DNA of 22,006 nt. Source: CADEFF01 sp964569315 (GTDB lineage Bacteria > Pseudomonadota > Alphaproteobacteria > Dongiales > Dongiaceae). The translations under genes were made by a program, and so were the position numbers. The DNA lies in contig CAZMUZ010000060.1 in NCBI GenBank assembly GCA_964569315.1, forward strand, positions 1-22,006. Direction: 5' to 3'. Positions 1 through 8,829 of the stretch are shown one piece after another. Under the pieces are notes generated by a model. The model was not told the origin of the DNA. It saw only the letters and a list, made by a program, of their open reading frames with translations, and ran no database searches. Each line of letters starts with the position of its first letter. Position 1 is the stretch's first letter.

Positions 1-1247
<1,247 letters not shown>

Positions 1248-1257
1248 GGAGACCCTC

Positions 1258-1830
1258 ATGACCGGCCATCTTCGCCCCGCTCTCGTCCTGCTGATCGCCT
1301 TTGCGCTCATCGCCGGGCTCGCCTATCCCCTCGCCATCGCCGGCATCGCCGGGCTCGCCTTCCCCGGCCAGGCGAACGGTAGCCTCGTCGAGCGGGACGG
1401 GCAGATCGTCGGCTCGACCCTGATCGGGCAGAGCTTCACGAGCGAGCGCTATTTCCATTCGCGGCCATCGGCGGCCGGCGCCGACGGTTACGACGCGGCG
1501 GCCTCGAGCGGCTCCAATCTCGGCCCGACCAGCCGGGCGCTGGTCGATCGCACCCGGGCGTCGGTGGCGGCGCTGCGCGCGGAGGGCGAGACCGGGCCGG
1601 TGCCGGTCGATCTCGTCACCGCCTCCGGCAGCGGCCTCGATCCCCACATCAGCCCGGCCGCGGCCGGCTTTCAGGCAGCGCGGGTTGCGAAGGCCCGCGG
1701 TCTTCCGGAAGCGGCGGTGCGGGACCTCATCGCGCGACAGACCGAGATGCCGCTCTTCGGCCTCATCGGCGAGCCGCGTGTCAATCTGCTGGCGCTCAAT
1801 CTGGCGCTCGACGCGCTCTCCGCGCAATGA
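1258..1830 (+). CDS. kdpC: Potassium-transporting ATPase subunit C
   Basis: KdpC is the small accessory subunit that stabilises the KdpFABC complex. The protein has 190 residues, a normal length for the family. One N-terminal membrane helix is visible (about residues 7-30, PALVLLIAFALIAGLAYPLA), followed by a periplasmic domain with family signatures: GSTLIGQSFTSERYFHSRPS near residues 55-75, SGSNLGPTS, and the C-terminal FGLIGEPRVNLLALNLAL. I chose ATG 1258 because GAGGAG lies 6 bases upstream and the helix then falls at the N-terminus; the in-frame upstream ATG at 1213 would lie inside kdpB. kdpD begins 49 bp downstream on the same strand, so the order kdpB-C-D-E is kept. Confidence 0.97.
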   Translation: MTGHLRPALVLLIAFALIAGLAYPLAIAGIAGLAFPGQANGSLVERDGQIVGSTLIGQSFTSERYFHSRPSAAGADGYDAAASSGSNLGPTSRALVDRTRASVAALRAEGETGPVPVDLVTASGSGLDPHISPAAAGFQAARVAKARGLPEAAVRDLIARQTEMPLFGLIGEPRVNLLALNLALDALSAQ

Positions 1831-1879
1831 AACCCGGCCTCTGATGCCAAGCGGCCCCGCCCGATGGTAGAATTGGGAC

Positions 1880-4576
1880 ATGGCCGCGCTTCCTGACGCC
1901 GACCGCCGTCCTTCGCCGGAGGCGCTGCTCGCCCTCGCCGGGCAGGAAGGTCGCGGCCAGCTCAAGATCTTTCTCGGCGCGGCGCCCGGCGTCGGCAAGA
2001 CCTATGAAATGCTGCAGTCGGCCCGGCGCCGTCTGGCGCAAGGCGCCGATGTCGTCATCGGCGTGGTCGAGACCCATGGTCGGCAGGAGACCGAGGCGCT
2101 GCTCGCGGGTTTCGAGATCCTGCCGCGGCGGCAGGTGGCCTATCGCGGCCGCAGCCTCGAGGAGATGGATGTCGACGCGATCCTGGCGCGGCGTCCCGCA
2201 CTTGCGATCGTCGACGAGCTCGCCCACAGCAATGCCCCCGGCAGCCGCCATCCGAAGCGCTATCAGGACGTGGAGGAGCTGCTCGCGGCCGGCATCGACG
2301 TCTATACGACGCTCAACATCCAGCATGTCGAGAGCCTGAACGACGTCGTCGCCAAGATCACCCGGATCCGCGTGCGCGAGACCGTGCCGGACCGGATCCT
2401 CGACCGCGCGACGGACATCGAGGTCATCGACCTCACCCCCGCCGACCTGCTGCAGCGCCTGCGCGAGGGCAAGGTCTATGTGCGCGACGCGGCCCAGCGC
2501 GCGCTGCGGCACTATTTCTCGCCCGGCAATCTCACCGCGCTCCGGGAGCTGGCGCTCCGCCGCACGGCGCAGCGCGTGGACGACCAGATGCTCGAGATCA
2601 TGCGCTCCCAGGCGATCCGCGGGCCGTGGGCGGCGGGCGAGCGGGTGCTGGTCTGCGTCGACGAGAAGCCCGATGCGGCCGAGGTGGTTCGTTACGCCAA
2701 GCGCCTCGCCGACCGGCTGCGCGCGCCCTGGCTCGCCGTCCATGTCGAAGGACCGCGCCATGGTCGGCTCGGCGAGCGCGAGCGCGACCGTATCGCCGCG
2801 GTGCTGCGGCTGGCCGAGCGGCTCGGCGCGGAGGCTCTGACGCTTCCGGGCGCGAAAACGGCCGACGAACTCGTCGCCTATGCCCGCGAAAACAACGTGA
2901 CGCAGATCGTGCTCGGCAAAAGCCGGCGCTCGCGCTGGTTCGAGCTGCTGCATGGGTCGGTCGTGCATGATCTCGTGGCGCGCGCCGGGTCGATCATTCT
3001 CCATGTCATCCCCGCCGAGGCGGCTCGGCCGCAACCGTCCGAGACGCCGCAATCGACCGAACGCCCCGCCTTTCGGTTTCTGCCCTATCTGGCGAGCGCG
3101 CTCCTCGTCGCGGGCGCGACCGGCGTCGGCAAGTTGCTCGACCTCTTCATCGACGTGCCGAACCTGTCGATGGTCTATCTCGTGGCGGTCCTGCTGAGCG
3201 CGATCGCTTTCGGCCTCCTGCCCTCGCTCGCGACCGCGCTGGTCAGCGTGCTCGTCTACAATTTCCTTTTCCTGCCGCCCCTCTACACCTTCACCATCGC
3301 CGATCCGACCAACGTCATGTCGCTGGTCTTCTTCTGTCTCGTGGCGGGCGTGGCAAGCGGGATCGCGGCTCGGCTGCGCACCCAGACGCTTTCGGTCCGG
3401 CAGCAGGCGCGCACCACCGCCGAGCTCTATGCTTTCAGCCGCAAGCTGACAGCGCTTTCCGAACCGGACGACATCCTGCTCGCCGCCGCTCATCAGCTCT
3501 TCGCCATGCTGCGGCTCGAGACGCTGTTCCTGCTCCCGGACGCCGGCGGCAGCCTCGCCGTCCGCGTCGCCTGGCCGCCGGAGGACCGGATCGACGAGGC
3601 CGATCTCGCGGCGGCCAAATGGAGCTGGGACCATAACCAGCCGGCCGGCCGCGGCTCGGACAATCTCCCCGGCGCACGCCGTCTCTTTCTGCCCTTGCGT
3701 TCCGCCCGCGCGCCCATCGGGGTGCTGGGGCTGCATCGCGAAGGTTCGGGTCCGCCGCTCGCGGCGAACGAGCGGCGGCTGGTCGACGCGCTGATCGACC
3801 AGACCGTGGTGGCGGTGGAACGGGCGGCGTTCGCCGAGGCCGTAGACGAGACGCGGCTTCTCGCCGAGACCGAGCGATTGCGGGGTGCGCTTCTCACCTC
3901 GGTCTCGCACGATCTGCGCACGCCGCTCGCCACCATCCTCGGCACCGTCAGCAGCCTCCGCAGCTACGGCGCGCTCTATGACGACGCGACGCGCGACGAG
4001 ATGCTGGCGGGCGCGCAGGAGGAGACCGAGCGCTTGAGCCGCTTCGTCGCCAACCTGCTCGACATGACGCGGCTCGATTCGGGCGCGCTCGCGGTGAAGC
4101 GCGAGAGCGTCGATCTCAGCGACCTGGTCGGCGTCGCGCTCCAGCGCAGCGGCAAGCTGCTCGCCCGGCATCGCGTGAAGCTCGCTCTGGCGCCCGACCT
4201 GCCGATGGCCGAGCTCGATTTCGTGCTGGCGGAGCAGGTGCTGACCAATCTGCTCGACAATGCGGCCAAATATGCGCCTGCCCGCACCGAGATCGAGATC
4301 CGGGCGAAGCGCGAGGGCGACGGCATCCTGCTCGAGGTGCTGGACGAGGGACCGGGCATCCCGGAGGCGGCCCTGCCGCACGTCTTCGACAAGTTCTATC
4401 GGGCGGCCGCAGCCGACCGCCAGCGCGCGGGCACCGGCCTCGGGCTCGCCATCTGCAAGGGGTTCGTCGAGGCGATGGGAGGCGGCATCGAGGCGGCGAA
4501 CCGCACGGATCGCAGCGGCGCCCGCATCGCCCTCCGTTTTCCGGCGGCTTCCGCCGCCGAACCCGCGCTAGAGTGA
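1880..4576 (+). CDS. kdpD: Osmosensitive K+ channel sensor histidine kinase KdpD
   Basis: Membrane sensor kinase that phosphorylates KdpE when K+ is limiting. It has 898 residues, the usual size. In order: the N-terminal KdpD domain with Walker A GAAPGVGKT (33-41) and the THGRQETEALL and AIVDELAHSN motifs; a universal-stress-protein-like domain (about 250-370); four close membrane segments (about 395-490); a GAF-like region (about 510-640); the HisKA box SHDLRTPLA with the phosphorylated His at about 677; then the ATPase domain with N box NLLDNAAKYAP (about 790-800), DEGPGIP and GTGLGLAICKGF. The start at 1880 places the KdpD domain at the usual distance from the N-terminus, although the ribosome site is weak (TTGGGAC). 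kdpE follows after 4 bp, so translation is probably coupled. All catalytic motifs look intact. Confidence 0.97.
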   Translation: MAALPDADRRPSPEALLALAGQEGRGQLKIFLGAAPGVGKTYEMLQSARRRLAQGADVVIGVVETHGRQETEALLAGFEILPRRQVAYRGRSLEEMDVDAILARRPALAIVDELAHSNAPGSRHPKRYQDVEELLAAGIDVYTTLNIQHVESLNDVVAKITRIRVRETVPDRILDRATDIEVIDLTPADLLQRLREGKVYVRDAAQRALRHYFSPGNLTALRELALRRTAQRVDDQMLEIMRSQAIRGPWAAGERVLVCVDEKPDAAEVVRYAKRLADRLRAPWLAVHVEGPRHGRLGERERDRIAAVLRLAERLGAEALTLPGAKTADELVAYARENNVTQIVLGKSRRSRWFELLHGSVVHDLVARAGSIILHVIPAEAARPQPSETPQSTERPAFRFLPYLASALLVAGATGVGKLLDLFIDVPNLSMVYLVAVLLSAIAFGLLPSLATALVSVLVYNFLFLPPLYTFTIADPTNVMSLVFFCLVAGVASGIAARLRTQTLSVRQQARTTAELYAFSRKLTALSEPDDILLAAAHQLFAMLRLETLFLLPDAGGSLAVRVAWPPEDRIDEADLAAAKWSWDHNQPAGRGSDNLPGARRLFLPLRSARAPIGVLGLHREGSGPPLAANERRLVDALIDQTVVAVERAAFAEAVDETRLLAETERLRGALLTSVSHDLRTPLATILGTVSSLRSYGALYDDATRDEMLAGAQEETERLSRFVANLLDMTRLDSGALAVKRESVDLSDLVGVALQRSGKLLARHRVKLALAPDLPMAELDFVLAEQVLTNLLDNAAKYAPARTEIEIRAKREGDGILLEVLDEGPGIPEAALPHVFDKFYRAAAADRQRAGTGLGLAICKGFVEAMGGGIEAANRTDRSGARIALRFPAASAAEPALE

Positions 4577-4580
4577 GGCG

Positions 4581-5273
4581 ATGGCGAGCGGCAGCGATAT
4601 CGGCATCCTCATCGTCGAGGACGAGCCCTCGATCCGGCGGTTGCTCCGCAACACGCTCGGCGTCCAGAACTACCGCGTGGTCGAGGCGGCCGATGGGCGC
4701 GAGGGGCTCTCGCAGCTCGCCGCCGCGCGCCCCGACCTCATCCTCCTCGATCTCGGTCTCCCCGACATGGACGGGCTCGATTTCATCCGCGAGGTGCGGC
4801 GCGGCTCGCCCGTTCCGATCGTCGTGCTCTCGAGCCGCGACGACGAGAAGGGCAAGGTGGCGGCGCTCGATCTCGGCGCGGACGACTATGTCACCAAGCC
4901 CTTCGGCGCGGAGGAGCTGGTGGCGCGCATCCGCACGGCGCTCCGCCACCGGCTCCAGGTCGAAGGCGTGCGCCCCGCCTTCCGCAGCGGCGACCTGACG
5001 GTCGATCTCGTGCAGCGGCTGGTGACCCTGCGCGGCGCGGCGCTGCATCTCTCGCCCAAGGAATACGGCATCCTGGCGCAGCTCGTGCGGCATGCCGGAA
5101 AGGTTCTGACGCACCGCCATTTGATGAAGGAGGTCTGGGGCGGCGAGACCGAGGTGCAATATCTTCGGGTCTATATCCGCCAGCTCCGGCAGAAGATCGA
5201 AGCCGACCCGGAGCGCCCGACGCATATCCTGACCGAGCCCGGCGTCGGCTACCGGCTGACCGCCGCGCCGTAG
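4581..5273 (+). CDS. kdpE: KDP operon response regulator KdpE (OmpR family)
   Basis: DNA-binding response regulator that activates kdpFABC after phosphorylation by KdpD. It has 230 residues. The receiver domain occupies about 1-120, with acidic pocket E13/D14, phospho-acceptor D57 in LILLDLGLPDMDG, S84 and K106 in DDYVTKPFG. A winged-helix OmpR-type domain fills the C-terminal half (LSPKEYGILAQLVRHAGKVLTHRHL, then VYIRQLRQKIE and GVGYRL). The gene begins 4 bp after the kdpD stop, with GAGG in the kdpD stop region as ribosome site. It ends 20 bp from the convergent msrP stop; I see no clear terminator in that gap. Confidence 0.97.
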   Translation: MASGSDIGILIVEDEPSIRRLLRNTLGVQNYRVVEAADGREGLSQLAAARPDLILLDLGLPDMDGLDFIREVRRGSPVPIVVLSSRDDEKGKVAALDLGADDYVTKPFGAEELVARIRTALRHRLQVEGVRPAFRSGDLTVDLVQRLVTLRGAALHLSPKEYGILAQLVRHAGKVLTHRHLMKEVWGGETEVQYLRVYIRQLRQKIEADPERPTHILTEPGVGYRLTAAP

Positions 5274-5293
5274 TTCCGCTCGGCGTCGGCACC

Positions 5294-6265
5294 TCAGGCG
5301 TAAAGCCGCTCGTTCTCGAGCCCCTTGTAGAGCTCCGCGACATAGTCGGCATAGCCGTTGAAAAGCAACGTCGGCACGCGCTCGTCCGTGGTGAGCTGCC
5401 GTTCGGTCGCCTGGCTCCAGCGCGGATGCGGCACCTCGGGGTTCACATTCGCCCAGAAGCCATATTCGCTTTCCTGCAGCGCTTCCCAATAGCCGACCGG
5501 CCGCTCCGCCACGAAGCTGAACTGCACGATCGATTTGATCGATTTGAAGCCGTATTTCCACGGCACGACGAGCCGCAGCGGCGCGCCGTTCTGCTTCGGG
5601 ATCGGCTTGCCGTAGAAGCCGGTCGCGATGAAGGCGAGCTCGTTGGTCGCCTCCGCCATGGTGAGGCCCTCGACATAGGGCCAGGGATACCAGATCACCT
5701 GCTGGCCCGGCGCCACCTCGGGGTTCATGAAGGTGGTCATTTTGAGATATTTGGCGTCGCCGGTCGGCTTGGCGAAGGCGACGAGCGAGGCCAGCGGGAA
5801 CCCGCTCCAGGGCACCGCCATGGACCAGGCTTCGACGCAGCGGTGACGATAGAGCCGCTCCTCCAGCGGCATGCGCTTCAGGAGATCGTCGATGCCGATC
5901 TCGATCTCCTCTTCGACGAGCCCGTCGATCTTCACCATCCAGGGGCGGATCGGCAGGGCCTGCGCCTCCTCGACCACGTCCTTCGAGGAGCCGAACTCGT
6001 AGAAATTGTTCCAGCTCGTCGCATCCGCCTCGGCGGTGAGCGGCCGGTCGAGCAGATATTTCGGATTCTGCGTCGCCGGATAGAGACCGGCCGAGGGATC
6101 TTCGGCGGCGTCGGCGAAGGCCGGTCGCGTCAGCAGCCTGGCGCCCGCGAGGAGTGCTGGGGCCGCCGCGAGCCCGGCGATCAGGCTGCGCCGCCGGAGG
6201 AACACCGATTCGGGGGTCGCCTTGCGCTCGGGAATTTCCCAGCCGCGCCGGACACGGATATGCAT
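5294..6265 (-). CDS. msrP: Periplasmic protein-methionine-sulfoxide reductase, molybdopterin subunit
   Basis: MsrP (YedY) is a molybdopterin enzyme of the sulfite-oxidase fold that repairs oxidised methionine in periplasmic proteins. The protein has 323 residues, the normal size. A Tat signal is visible: RRRSLIAG at residues 24-31, a hydrophobic stretch (about 31-42) and a likely cleavage site after AFA at 49-51. The molybdenum-ligating cysteine is C143 in RHRCVEAWSMAVPWSG. Other family blocks are SWNNFYEF (84-91), PWPYVEGLTMAEA and PLRLVVPWKYGFKSIKS. ATG 6265 was chosen because AGGGAGGG lies about 8 bases upstream; the in-frame ATG at 6334 would add 23 residues with no function. The membrane partner gene msrQ, often next to msrP, is not adjacent: downstream lies convergent kdpE and upstream dps. 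Confidence 0.95.
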   Translation of the reverse strand: MHIRVRRGWEIPERKATPESVFLRRRSLIAGLAAAPALLAGARLLTRPAFADAAEDPSAGLYPATQNPKYLLDRPLTAEADATSWNNFYEFGSSKDVVEEAQALPIRPWMVKIDGLVEEEIEIGIDDLLKRMPLEERLYRHRCVEAWSMAVPWSGFPLASLVAFAKPTGDAKYLKMTTFMNPEVAPGQQVIWYPWPYVEGLTMAEATNELAFIATGFYGKPIPKQNGAPLRLVVPWKYGFKSIKSIVQFSFVAERPVGYWEALQESEYGFWANVNPEVPHPRWSQATERQLTTDERVPTLLFNGYADYVAELYKGLENERLYA

Positions 6266-6297
6266 GGCGTCGCCCTCCCTCGATGTCGAATGGTCAG

Positions 6298-6326
6298 AAC
6301 CTAGGTCCTGCGCCGATCGCGGACAA
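6298..6326 (-). promoter_or_regulatory. Candidate sigma-70 promoter for msrP
   Basis: On the minus strand TTGTCC (6321-6326) and TAGGTT (6298-6303) are 17 bases apart, about 33 bases upstream of the msrP start. The match to consensus is moderate (4/6 and 3/6), so this is a proposal from spacing and position only. Confidence 0.3.
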
Positions 6327-6375
6327 TTCAACAAAGGGTGAGAGCGCGGTTACCGGAACGGCGTCCATAACGAAA

Positions 6376-6403
6376 CGGCCCGATCCCTCGAGGGATCGGG
6401 CCG
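6376..6403 (-). terminator. Perfect 28-bp palindrome, probable dps terminator
   Basis: A perfect inverted repeat with arms CGGCCCGATCCCTC and GAGGGATCGGGCCG lies 27 bases downstream of the dps stop. On the minus strand it is followed by TTTCGTTA, a short interrupted T tract; the plus-strand flank is not T-rich, so it most likely ends dps transcripts before msrP. Confidence 0.75.
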
Positions 6404-6430
6404 CTCGGCGGCGACGCGATGAAGCGAAAT

Positions 6431-6901
6431 CTACTTCTTCAGCAGGCTGCGCAGCATCCAGGCGTTCTTCTCATGCACCTGCATGCGCTCGGTCAGGAGA
6501 TCGGCCGTCGGCTGGTCGCCGCCCTTCTCCGCGGCGGCGAAGGCGCGGCGCGCGGTGCGCGCGACCGCTTCCTGGCCGGCGACGAGCTGCGCGATCATTT
6601 CCTCGGCGGCCGGCACACCCTCCGCCTCCTTGATGGTGGAGAGCTTGGCGAACTGCTTGTAGCTGCCCGGCGCCGGCTGATCGAGCGCGCGGATGCGCTC
6701 GGCCAGTAGATCGACCGCCGTCGCGAGCTCGGTATATTGCTGCTCGAACATCAGATGCAGCGTGTTGAACATCGGCCCGGTGACGTTCCAGTGGAAGTTA
6801 TGCGTCTTCAGGTAGAGCGTGTAGCTGTCGGCCAGCACATGCGACAGCCCTTCCGTGATCTTGAGCCGATCCTTTTCCTTGATGCCGATGTCGATTGCCA
6901 T
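6431..6901 (-). CDS. dps: Dps-family DNA-binding ferritin (starvation/oxidative stress protein)
   Basis: Mini-ferritin that oxidises and stores iron in a dodecamer and protects DNA against peroxide. It has 156 residues, typical of the family. The inter-subunit ferroxidase ligands are present with the canonical spacing: H37 (in KTHNFHWNVTG), H49, D64 and E68 (12, 15 and 4 residues apart). The rest is a four-helix bundle ending in MLRSLLKK. There is no long lysine-rich N-terminal tail, so DNA binding is less certain than iron storage. The start has GAGGGAG about 5 bases upstream. The gene has its own likely promoter with an inverted repeat in the spacer (6960-6988) and its own terminator (6376-6403), so it looks monocistronic. 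Confidence 0.95.
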   Translation of the reverse strand: MAIDIGIKEKDRLKITEGLSHVLADSYTLYLKTHNFHWNVTGPMFNTLHLMFEQQYTELATAVDLLAERIRALDQPAPGSYKQFAKLSTIKEAEGVPAAEEMIAQLVAGQEAVARTARRAFAAAEKGGDQPTADLLTERMQVHEKNAWMLRSLLKK

Positions 6902-6959
6902 GTCCGCTCCCTCTTGCGGTACGCTCGGTGCGCCGCATTCCTACAGTCGCTATACGTCA

Positions 6960-6988
6960 AATATAGTGATCGGCTGCGATCATTCCAA
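6960..6988 (-). promoter_or_regulatory. Likely dps promoter with a perfect dyad filling the -35/-10 spacer
   Basis: On the minus strand TTGGAA (6983-6988) and TATATT (6960-6965) are exactly 17 bases apart. The predicted transcript start near 6953 gives a leader of about 50 bases before dps. The spacer holds the perfect inverted repeat TGATCG-N4-CGATCA (6967-6982), ending directly against the -35 box, which looks like an operator. Which regulator binds is unknown. Confidence 0.6.
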
Positions 6989-7019
6989 GGCGTTCCTCGG
7001 CGGGCGACGCGGCGTTCGG

Positions 7020-8825
7020 TCACCGCGCGTCGCGGCGTTCTGCGATCGCGACCAGCCGCGCCAGCATGTCCTCGATGCGGCGGCAGACGATAGCGCCGGC
7101 GGCCTCGAGCTCGGCGCCGACATCGACCGGCAGGCTCGAATTGCTGGCGTCGGGAATCTGGTTGAGCCGCCCGCCCACGAAGACCGGCAGATCGAGATCG
7201 AGCCCCGCCAGCGCGCGTTTCAGGGCGGAAATGTAGTCGAGCGCCACGCCATTATAGGTGCTGACCGCGACGAAATCGGCCTTCGCCGCCTTGGCCGCCC
7301 GCGCGACCGTCTCCGGGTCGCTCGAGACGCCCGCATCGACGAGCCCGACGCCGAGGCGGCGCAGCGTTCCGTCGAGCAGGATCTTGCCGAATTCATGCAC
7401 GTCGCTCGTGGCGACGCAGGCGCGGAACCCGGCCGCCGCAATGCGCACGCGGTCCGGCGCCGCGAGCCCGCCGGCGGTCTGCTCCGCGAGCCGGTCGAGC
7501 TCGCCGATGGTCGTGGCCTCGACCAAGGGCCGGCGCCCGCCGGGGCGCTCGGCGTCCGGGGCGCCCTGACCATAGAGCCGCTCGAGCCGGCGCGGCCCGA
7601 TCCGCCGGAGCGCCAGCAGCATCTCGAAGGGGTTGGCGGTATCGATGCCGGCCTCGGCGAACCCGGCCATGGCGCGCGCATGGAAGCGTCGCCCGCCCTC
7701 CAGGATGAGCGCCGCCGTCGCGTCGAGCTCCGCATGGTCGAGCATCGCCTCCCAACCGTCGGCGCGCTCGATGAGACGGCCTGCGAAGCGCTGCGCCTCC
7801 ACCACCTCGTCGATGTCGGGGATGCGCTCCGCCTCGGTCACCGGCACGGCATTGATCGCATGGCCGCTCGGGCGGCGTCGCTGGGCGAGGATGTCCGCCA
7901 TGAGATAGCTGCCGAGCGCCGCATAGTTGGCGCCCATGCCTTCGCCATAGATCGTCGTGTTGCCATAGACCATGGTGCCCGGGCCCGTCGCGACCTCGGC
8001 CAGCGCATGCTGGAACGCCATGCGGGTCAGCGGCCGCGAGAAGCTGTGGCCATAGCAATGCGCGATGCGCCCGCCGATGAGCCGCTCGACGATATGCTGC
8101 TCGATCAGCACCACGCCCAGCACCGAGGCGAGATCGGTCATCAGCGCCGCGAAGCCGTCGTCCAGATTGGAATGGACGGCGACCTCGACCGGCTGGGCGG
8201 CGATGAGGGCGAGCGCGGCAAGCGTCGCCTCCGTCGTGGCGACGTCGTCGTTCCAGTGCGGCAGACGGAAGGTGCAGAACTGCCCGAGATTGCCGATCGC
8301 CGTGGCACCCGCCTGCAGCGCCGCCGCGGTGTTCTCGACCGCCGCCGGCGTGCCCAGCACGAAATCGCCGAAATGCGGCGCCACCGGCGCCATCGCGGTC
8401 AAGGCCGCGAAATCCTCGGGCCGCTCCAGGATCATGCCGGTGCCGCGCGGCCGCCGCGCACGCTCCGCCGGCGGATAGCCCATCGAGAAATCGAGGCAGA
8501 TGCCGTAGCGCTCGACCGGCCGCCCCGCCTTTGCGGTGCGCTCGTGAATCTCGGCCCAGGCACGCCGGCTTCGCGCCGGATCGCGGAAGCCGATCTGCGC
8601 ATGCAGCATCACGCGGCCTTCCGCCATGGCGCGGCGCTTGTAGTCGTTCTCGCAAGCGACGCCCTGCTCGGCGAGAAAGGGCGACGGCCCGACCGTAACG
8701 CTGCGGGCGAGCGTCCGGCCCCGCGCGATCGGCGCCGCGGCGTCGGGAAGCTCGGGCTCCGGAAAGATCTGGGCCCGGGCGAGCCGCGGTTCGTCCGCGG
8801 TCCCGCCCGGCAGGGTCATTTTCAT
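7020..8825 (-). CDS. Cobalamin-binding protein, probable B12-dependent mutase-like enzyme
   Basis: A 601-residue protein with a clear C-terminal B12-binding domain of the base-off/His-on type: DVHEFG (DxHxxG) at about 475-480, with H477 as the expected lower cobalt ligand, then S522 in VSTYNG and GG near 550 in VFVGGRLNQ, at the usual spacing. The N-terminal 450 residues look like one large alpha/beta catalytic domain, possibly a TIM barrel (CLDFSMGYPP, GTMVYGNTTIYG, AINAVPVTEAERIPDIDEV). The arrangement recalls glutamate-mutase-type enzymes with the E and S parts fused, but I cannot fix the substrate; a methyltransferase or another B12 enzyme is possible. It begins 4 bp after the EF-G-like gene stop, with no obvious ribosome site (ATG 8819 is an alternative), which suggests translational coupling. 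Confidence 0.8.
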   Translation of the reverse strand: MKMTLPGGTADEPRLARAQIFPEPELPDAAAPIARGRTLARSVTVGPSPFLAEQGVACENDYKRRAMAEGRVMLHAQIGFRDPARSRRAWAEIHERTAKAGRPVERYGICLDFSMGYPPAERARRPRGTGMILERPEDFAALTAMAPVAPHFGDFVLGTPAAVENTAAALQAGATAIGNLGQFCTFRLPHWNDDVATTEATLAALALIAAQPVEVAVHSNLDDGFAALMTDLASVLGVVLIEQHIVERLIGGRIAHCYGHSFSRPLTRMAFQHALAEVATGPGTMVYGNTTIYGEGMGANYAALGSYLMADILAQRRRPSGHAINAVPVTEAERIPDIDEVVEAQRFAGRLIERADGWEAMLDHAELDATAALILEGGRRFHARAMAGFAEAGIDTANPFEMLLALRRIGPRRLERLYGQGAPDAERPGGRRPLVEATTIGELDRLAEQTAGGLAAPDRVRIAAAGFRACVATSDVHEFGKILLDGTLRRLGVGLVDAGVSSDPETVARAAKAAKADFVAVSTYNGVALDYISALKRALAGLDLDLPVFVGGRLNQIPDASNSSLPVDVGAELEAAGAIVCRRIEDMLARLVAIAERRDAR

Positions 8826-8829
8826 GGAG

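Noticed and set aside
1866..1871. TAGAAT as a -10 box just before kdpD
   Set aside because: There is no -35 box at suitable spacing and a transcript from it would start at or inside the kdpD start codon; kdpD is more likely read from the upstream operon promoter.
1796..4381. An 861-codon open frame antisense to kdpD
   Set aside because: It is a mirror of codon bias in GC-rich DNA: the translation is rich in Arg, Gln, His and Asp without any fold, while the plus strand encodes an intact KdpD.
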